DNA of 64,000 bases from Sinotaia quadrata. Lineage: Eukaryota; Mollusca; Gastropoda; Architaenioglossa; Viviparidae. The DNA lies in NCBI GenBank assembly GCA_028829895.1, contig CM054180.1, positions 119,520,473-119,584,472 of the forward strand. Reading direction: 5' to 3'. Each line of letters starts with the position of its first letter. Position 1 is the stretch's first letter. A program made the position numbers and the translations under genes. Below, in pieces: positions 58,745 to 64,000 of the stretch. The notes below the pieces were generated by a model that was not told the origin of the DNA, did not search any database, and saw nothing but the letters and a program-made list of their open reading frames with translations.

Positions 58745-60085
58745 TTATACTAAGTGCAAGCCTGTCTCAAAATATAAAGGCACTATATCACAGTCCATTA
58801 TTTTATAAACAGATTTTCTTGACCATAGTCTGGTCACTTAGAACTGGAACAAGTTCTCCAGGTAGCAATAATCCGTAGCAAGAATCAATAAAATACGATC
58901 ACACTGAGGTCATGATCCCCCCCTAAAATCTGTTGAGTTGTTTTTCCCATAACTAACATTTTATTTGTACACAAACACCGCTAGCCCACTAATTTCAGCC
59001 CGCAAATTTCAGGCTTATATGTGCCAGGTTCAGACCCATATTTCAGCAAGATTTTAAATTGAAGAGTTAAAACTTTCAAGGTCTTCATTAAACTAGACCG
59101 TGAACAATGGTGTACGTTTCATGGAGATCAAAGATTTCAAGTTTGTAAAGTTCATTTTTTGGTTGATTTGACACGGAATGACCCAAAATATAAATACTAT
59201 AAAAAAACCCACTTAGATCCTTAACTTTCTCCTATTTAAAATAATAGGAAAAAAAGAAACATTGTAATTTTACTCAATGTCACGAAAAAAAACGGTAGAA
59301 AACAATATAGCTGTACAGGTAAGGAGGTGAACAAACAACGAAAGACCGTCACGAGCTCCTTGGCAACAAAGCAGTGCCTGAAAAAGAAAACAAAACTTTG
59401 ATACTACATGCAAACGCATCTACAAAACCCTTTACTATTTTAACTTCAAATAAGTACTTTTCAACTGGAAGTATAAAAACTAACTGCAATGAACAAAACT
59501 TAATATAATTTGACATTTGTCCGATGCTGTCGAAAAGAGTTAAACGAAATGCAGTTCATCATATATAAGTATGTCATGCGAAATTTTCGCACCAATCAAA
59601 GATTAAGTCCTTAATCAAATTATGAAACTTAAGCAATGCTTCAATTGTATTAATTTATTGTTTTTAACTATAATTTTAAAATTAATAGATTTAACTTTAA
59701 CACTAAACCATGTAAACAAGCAGAGTAAACAGAAAAACATACAGCTTATAAATTAGTCATCTGCAATGACCTTTACAGCAAACATGTCAGTGCTACCGCT
59801 AGAGACATCATGGAGTCGGCATAAACTACACAGTTAATACATCAGAAACGGTATAGGGAATTTTGACCTTGTGTATCCAACAATCGTATCATGTACAGTG
59901 CAGCACTATTAACGAAAATGCGAAAGGAAGAAACTTGAGTAAATTAACGTCTCTTTCGGAAAGAACCGACGATTTTCTCTACGAAGCTATGGTCAGTATT
60001 CGAGTATGGTGGGTTTGTGAAACTAAACCCATTTTCTTTTTATGGACTACAACATGTTTTCACGGATGTTAACAAAATCGTTTTC
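58745..60085 (-). repeat. Repeat family C, copy C3 (internally deleted)
   Basis: It matches C2 from TCTCAAAATATAAAGG through the acceptor-like block (TTTTCTTTTTCAG near 59380), then jumps at about 59560 past the donor and promoter-like segments to AAGTCCTTAATCAAATT and onward. Confidence 0.72.
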
Positions 60086-60121
60086 CAAAACTGTAGTCCT
60101 ACTCAGAAAGAAACACTTCAT

Positions 60122-60275
60122 CATAACTCATACAGGAGTATTTTATTGTAAAGAAATAAAGACCATGATGTGTGTCACTAAGTAAAGATACATAAATACG
60201 CTAAGTAACTATTTAGTGGAAATACATAATAAACACAAGTACGTAGGAATCATCTTTACATACGAGGGAACAAAA
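60122..60275 (+). repeat. Junction block shared with 63179-63325
   Basis: ATAACTCATACAGGAGTATTT through TAACTATTTAGTGGAAATAC to AAGTACGTAGGAATCATC is nearly identical at the two sites, 3057 bp apart. This shows local duplication after the RTE insertion. Confidence 0.8.
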
Positions 60276-60835
60276 CCAGAAATATTGTCCTGGATTACGA
60301 TGAAAATAACAGCAATGGCAAGGCTGAAGACAGTTTGGAACGACAGAAACATCTCAGTTAGCTCAAATATCAGACTGATGCACTCCTTGGTTGTATCTGT
60401 GTTTTTATATGACTGTGAGTCATGGAACCTCACAGCGGATCTCGAAAGGAGGATACATGCTTCTTAAATGAGATGCTTTCGAAGGTTGCTTGGCATTTCT
60501 TATAGATATCATGTCACGAATGAGGAAATGGGAAACAGAATTAGGCAAGCCATTGGGCCCTATGAAGAGCTATTGGCCATTGTGAAGAAACTCAAAATGA
60601 AATGATATGGACATGTGAAAGAATCTACAGAGCTTTCCAAGACAATCATGCAAGGTACTGTGCAAGGAGGACGAAAGACAGGAAGTCAGAAGAAAAGATG
60701 GAAAGATAACATCTCAGAGTGGACAGGACTGAAACTGAGCAATACAGTAAGATTAGCAGAAAACATAAAGGAATGAAGGAAAATGGTTGTCAGATCAACA
60801 GTGGTGCCAGATAGAATAAAATGGACAACAAGATA
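60209..60835 (+). pseudogene. RTE LINE 3'-terminal fragment
   Basis: The frame starts KYVGIIFTYEGTKPEI (late RT), then MARLKTVWNDRNISV, LVVSVFLYDCESWNLTAD and, after a stop, FRRLLGISY, RQAIGPYEELLA and KTIMQGTVQGGRKTGS. This is the end of an RTE ORF with several stops. It is closely related to the fragment at 7315-7645. It is flanked on both sides by family C sequence. Confidence 0.82.
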
Positions 60836-61500
60836 GCAAGGAAGATAACTACTTACAGGCGGTAAAGAACGATTCTTCTGTTTTATTCTCAGTGAAATAT
60901 GTATAAACACGCTGATGCAAAATAATTTATTTGTCTTGTATTTCAGACCGGTTTTCAACAGCGATCGACCGGGCCTTTATCACAGCGTGTTCTGTATCGG
61001 GAGCGCACTAAGCGAGCTGTCGTTTGCCATCATGATCAATAATTTGTAATGCTTCGAGTGCTACAAGAACGGTCACGGGAAGGCGTAACCAAAATAGCGT
61101 CAAAATTTGGAAACCGAGGTTGAACATATCGCTGTGATTTGTTGCCTTTCAAAGAAAACTAGCATTCAAAACATTCTTAGTGACCAATTAAAGTTTGCTC
61201 CAAATATAAGAAAGTGAAAATAACGCTTTCAGTTTATGCACCAATAATAGTTTGACTGTAAGTCCTTAGTCAAACTAAGAAACTTATGCAATGATTCAAT
61301 TGAATTAATTTATTGTTTTTGACTATACATGTAATCTTAAAATTAAGAGATTTAAATCTAACACAAAACAATGTAATCGAGCACATTATATAGAAACACA
61401 TACTGTATATAAATTTAGGAGTTTCAAGTACAGTGCAACGCTATACACTGTTGTCAAAGTAAGAAACTTGAGTAAATTAGCGTGCCTCTAGAGTCTAGAA
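60836..61500 (-). repeat. Repeat family C, copy C4 (partial)
   Basis: Starts at the donor-like block (ACTTAC at 60851-60856) and runs through the GACCGGTCGATCGC-like and ACGCCATTTTGGTTACGCC-like segments. It is about 95% identical by eye to 63375-64000. Confidence 0.78.
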
Positions 61501-61514
61501 GTAAAATTAATTAT

Positions 61515-63178
61515 CTAGATTTTACAAAGTATAGACCCTGAACAATTGGTGAAAGTTTCATGGAAATAAAAAATTTCAAGTTGTAAAAGTTCACATTTCA
61601 GTTGATTTAAAGTGGAATGACCCAATATATAAATACTATAAAAACCTCTTAGATCCATAAGTTTCTCCCTTTAAAACTAATAGAAAACAACACATAAAAG
61701 AAATATTCAAATATTACTGAAATTCAGGAGGAAAACGGTTGATTTAATGCTATTCAAAGAAAACTAGCATTCAACACTTTCTTGGTGACCAATTAAAGTT
61801 AGCCCCAAATATAAGAAAGTGAAAATAACGCTTTCAAGTTATCGCACGATTCAAAGTTTAATAGTAAGTCCTTAATCAAATTATGAAACTTAAACAATGT
61901 ATCAATTAACTTAATTTATTCTTTTTCACTCTAATCTTAAAATTAATAAATTTAACTCCAACTCAAAAGCAAATAACCGAGCACATTATATAGAAAAACA
62001 TACAGTCGTTTATCGTAAGCACTGACCTTACAACAAACAAGTTAGTGATACCACTTGTGACGTCATGGAGATGGCAAAAACTACACAACACAATTATATC
62101 ATCAGAAGCGTTCTAAGGGATTTTGAACTTGCCATCCTAACATCCATTTCAGGATCAGTGTAGAGTTATACACGTGTTGTCAAATGAAGAAACTTGAGTA
62201 AATTAGCGTGCCTATACCGTACTATGAATAAAATTTATTCTCTAGATTTTACAAAGTAGAGACCATGTACAACTGGTAAAAAATTTCGTGGAAATCAAAA
62301 ATTTGAAGTTGTAAAAGTTCCCTTTTCGCTTGATTTAACGTGGAATGACCCAAAATAAAAATATTATAAAAACCTCTTAGATCCATAATGTTCTCCCTTT
62401 AAAACTAATAGGAAAACAACGCATAAAAGAAACATTCTAATATTACTGAAATTCAGGAGGTAAACGGTGGAACACAAAATCGGTGTACAGGGATGCAGGT
62501 AAACAAAACAAAAAAAGACGGTCAATAGCTCCTTGACAACCAACCATTGACTGATAAAGAAACTTTGACACGTCTTTAGATATGATTTTTAACGTGAGAA
62601 TATTAACATGAAATTATTTAATATAACCTTTGAAAAGATTAATTAATTATATAAATTAATATGTAATTTTGACGTAGAACTGGTTTTTAAACTAATATTT
62701 TGTATGCAAGTTTAAGCCTGATCGATTTTTCTGTTCTCGTGTAAAGACGGTTAAACGTATTGTAATTCGTCCGATACACTAATTTCAAGCGAAAGAAATT
62801 TCAGTAACAAATGCGTCAATAGCACGTACATCACTAATAGCGGAGCTCATTATTTAATTATTCCAAACTAATCTAAATGAAACAAAGAAAAGAAGATAAC
62901 TACTTACAGACGGGAAAGTATGATTCTTCTGTTGAATTCTCAATAAAACTTGTATGAACACGATGACGCGAAATAATTTATTGGTCTGTGTTTTAGACCG
63001 TGAATGCACCAAGACCGACCGGCCCTATAGCAAAGTGCGTTCAGTAGCGAGAGCGCACTCAAGCATGTTGACGTTTACACTCATAATGACCATCTAACTT
63101 GTAGAGTTTCGAGTGCTACAAAAGAACGGTCAGGGAAGGCGTAATTAAAATAGCGTCAAGTTTAGAAACGAGGGTGAA
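61515..63178 (-). repeat. Repeat family C, copy C5 (composite, tandem piece at 61515-62215)
   Basis: 61515-62215 joins the ATTTTACAAAGTATAGACC block directly to the ATTCAAAGAAAACTAGC block. The order then restarts at 62230 and runs full length through the acceptor-like (62530-62545) and donor-like (62902-62907) sites. 61742-62085 is nearly identical to 63680-64000. Confidence 0.75.
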
Positions 63179-63365
63179 CATAACTCATACGGGAGTATTT
63201 TATTGTAAAGAAATAAAGATTGCAATGTGTCACTAAGTAAAGATATATAAATACACTAAGTAACTATTTAGTGGAAATAGATAATAGACACAAGTACGTA
63301 GGAGTCATCTTTACAAAAGAGGGATAGATGGATGGATGGATGCAGAGAGAGAGAGAGAGCGAGAG
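63179..63365 (+). repeat. Second copy of the RTE junction block with GGAT/GA repeat
   Basis: It matches 60122-60275 and then, after CATCTTTACAAAAGAGGGAT, changes to GGAT and GA repeats. The RTE 3' fragment present in the first copy is absent here. Confidence 0.78.
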
Positions 63366-63374
63366 CTCATATTA

Positions 63375-64000
63375 ATGACGAAAGATAACTACTTACAGGC
63401 GGTAAACAACGACTCCTCTGTTTTATTCTAAATGAAACATGCATGAACACGCTGATGCAAAATAATTTATTTGTCTTGTATTTCAGACCGGTTTTGAACA
63501 GCGATCGACCGGGCCTTTATCACAGCGTGTTCTGTATCAGGAGCGCACTCAAGCGAGTTGTCGTTTGCCATCATGATCAATAATTTGTAATGCTTCGAGT
63601 GCTACAAGAACGGTCACGGGAAGGGTAATCAAAACAGCGTCTAATTTGGAAACCGAGGGTGAACATATCGCTGTGATTTATTGCCATTCAAAGAAAACTA
63701 GCATTCAACACTTTCTTGGTGACCAATTAAAGTTAGCCCCAAATATAAGAAAGTGAAAATAACGCTTTCAAGTTATCGCACGATTCAAAGTTTAATAGTA
63801 AGTCCTTAATCAAATTATGAAACTTAAACAATGTATAAATTAACTTAATTTATTCTTTTTCACTCTAATCTTAAAATTAATAAATTTAACTCCAACTCAA
63901 AAGCAAATAACCGAGCACATTATATAGAAAAACATACAGTCGTTTATCGTCAGCACTGACCTTACAACAAACAAGTTAGTGATACCACTTGTGACGTCAT
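63375..64000 (-). repeat. Repeat family C, copy C6 (runs off the window)
   Basis: Collinear with C4, then with the 61742-62085 piece, up to the window edge. The donor-like ACTTAC is at 63391-63396. Confidence 0.78.

Overview
The window looks like AT-rich intergenic and intronic DNA from a metazoan, most likely a lophotrochozoan and plausibly a mollusc such as a cephalopod. The reasons are short exons with clean GT-AG borders inside multi-kilobase introns, RTE and RLE-type LINE fragments, a Penelope GIY-YIG fragment, and many (GATA)n, (ATT)n and (AC)n microsatellites. The taxon is inference. There are no bacterial genes, operons or CRISPR arrays, and most long reading frames in the window are read-through of repeats.

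Host genes. The best-supported gene is on the minus strand. A large exon (35717-36716) encodes a RING-like finger, two B-box-like zinc motifs and a coiled coil. Three downstream exons (33391-33528, 26682-26870, 21311-21517) encode consecutive parts of a Neuralized homology repeat (NHR). All four borders are phase 0, so the simplest reading is one TRIM-like E3 ligase carrying an NHR where many TRIM proteins carry PRY-SPRY. The C-terminal end was not found. Further left, a lone EGF-like exon (5948-6082, phase 1-1) belongs to another minus-strand gene. At 52760-53320 an intact minus-strand frame joins an RNase H1-type N-terminal domain to a PHD finger, behind a splice acceptor.

Left edge. Positions 1-3936 hold the 5' end of a minus-strand Ty3/gypsy element: LTR 2391-3936, leader, damaged gag, then protease followed directly by integrase. 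Its outer LTR end coincides with a break in a 1.27 kb dispersed repeat (3937-5205) whose second copy is at 33855-35130. A solo LTR of the same family (31587-33074) sits in a 39-bp minisatellite with a 5-bp AACCC target duplication.

Middle. The NHR introns hold minisatellites, the solo LTR, LINE debris and three copies of an 0.8 kb dispersed repeat. A truncated RLE-type LINE (19711-20847) lies between ATT repeats, and a 33-bp minisatellite (36955-37915) lies just upstream of the RING exon.

Right part. There is a LINE in two opposed halves (44225-45590 minus, 45655-47250 plus), a gypsy RNase H relic, a 587-bp MULE-like MITE with a 9-bp duplication, an inverted-repeat element, opposed RTE pieces with tandem 5' monomers, and several copies of a 1-2 kb repeat with conserved splice-like sites that is locally duplicated from 58.7 kb to the end of the window.
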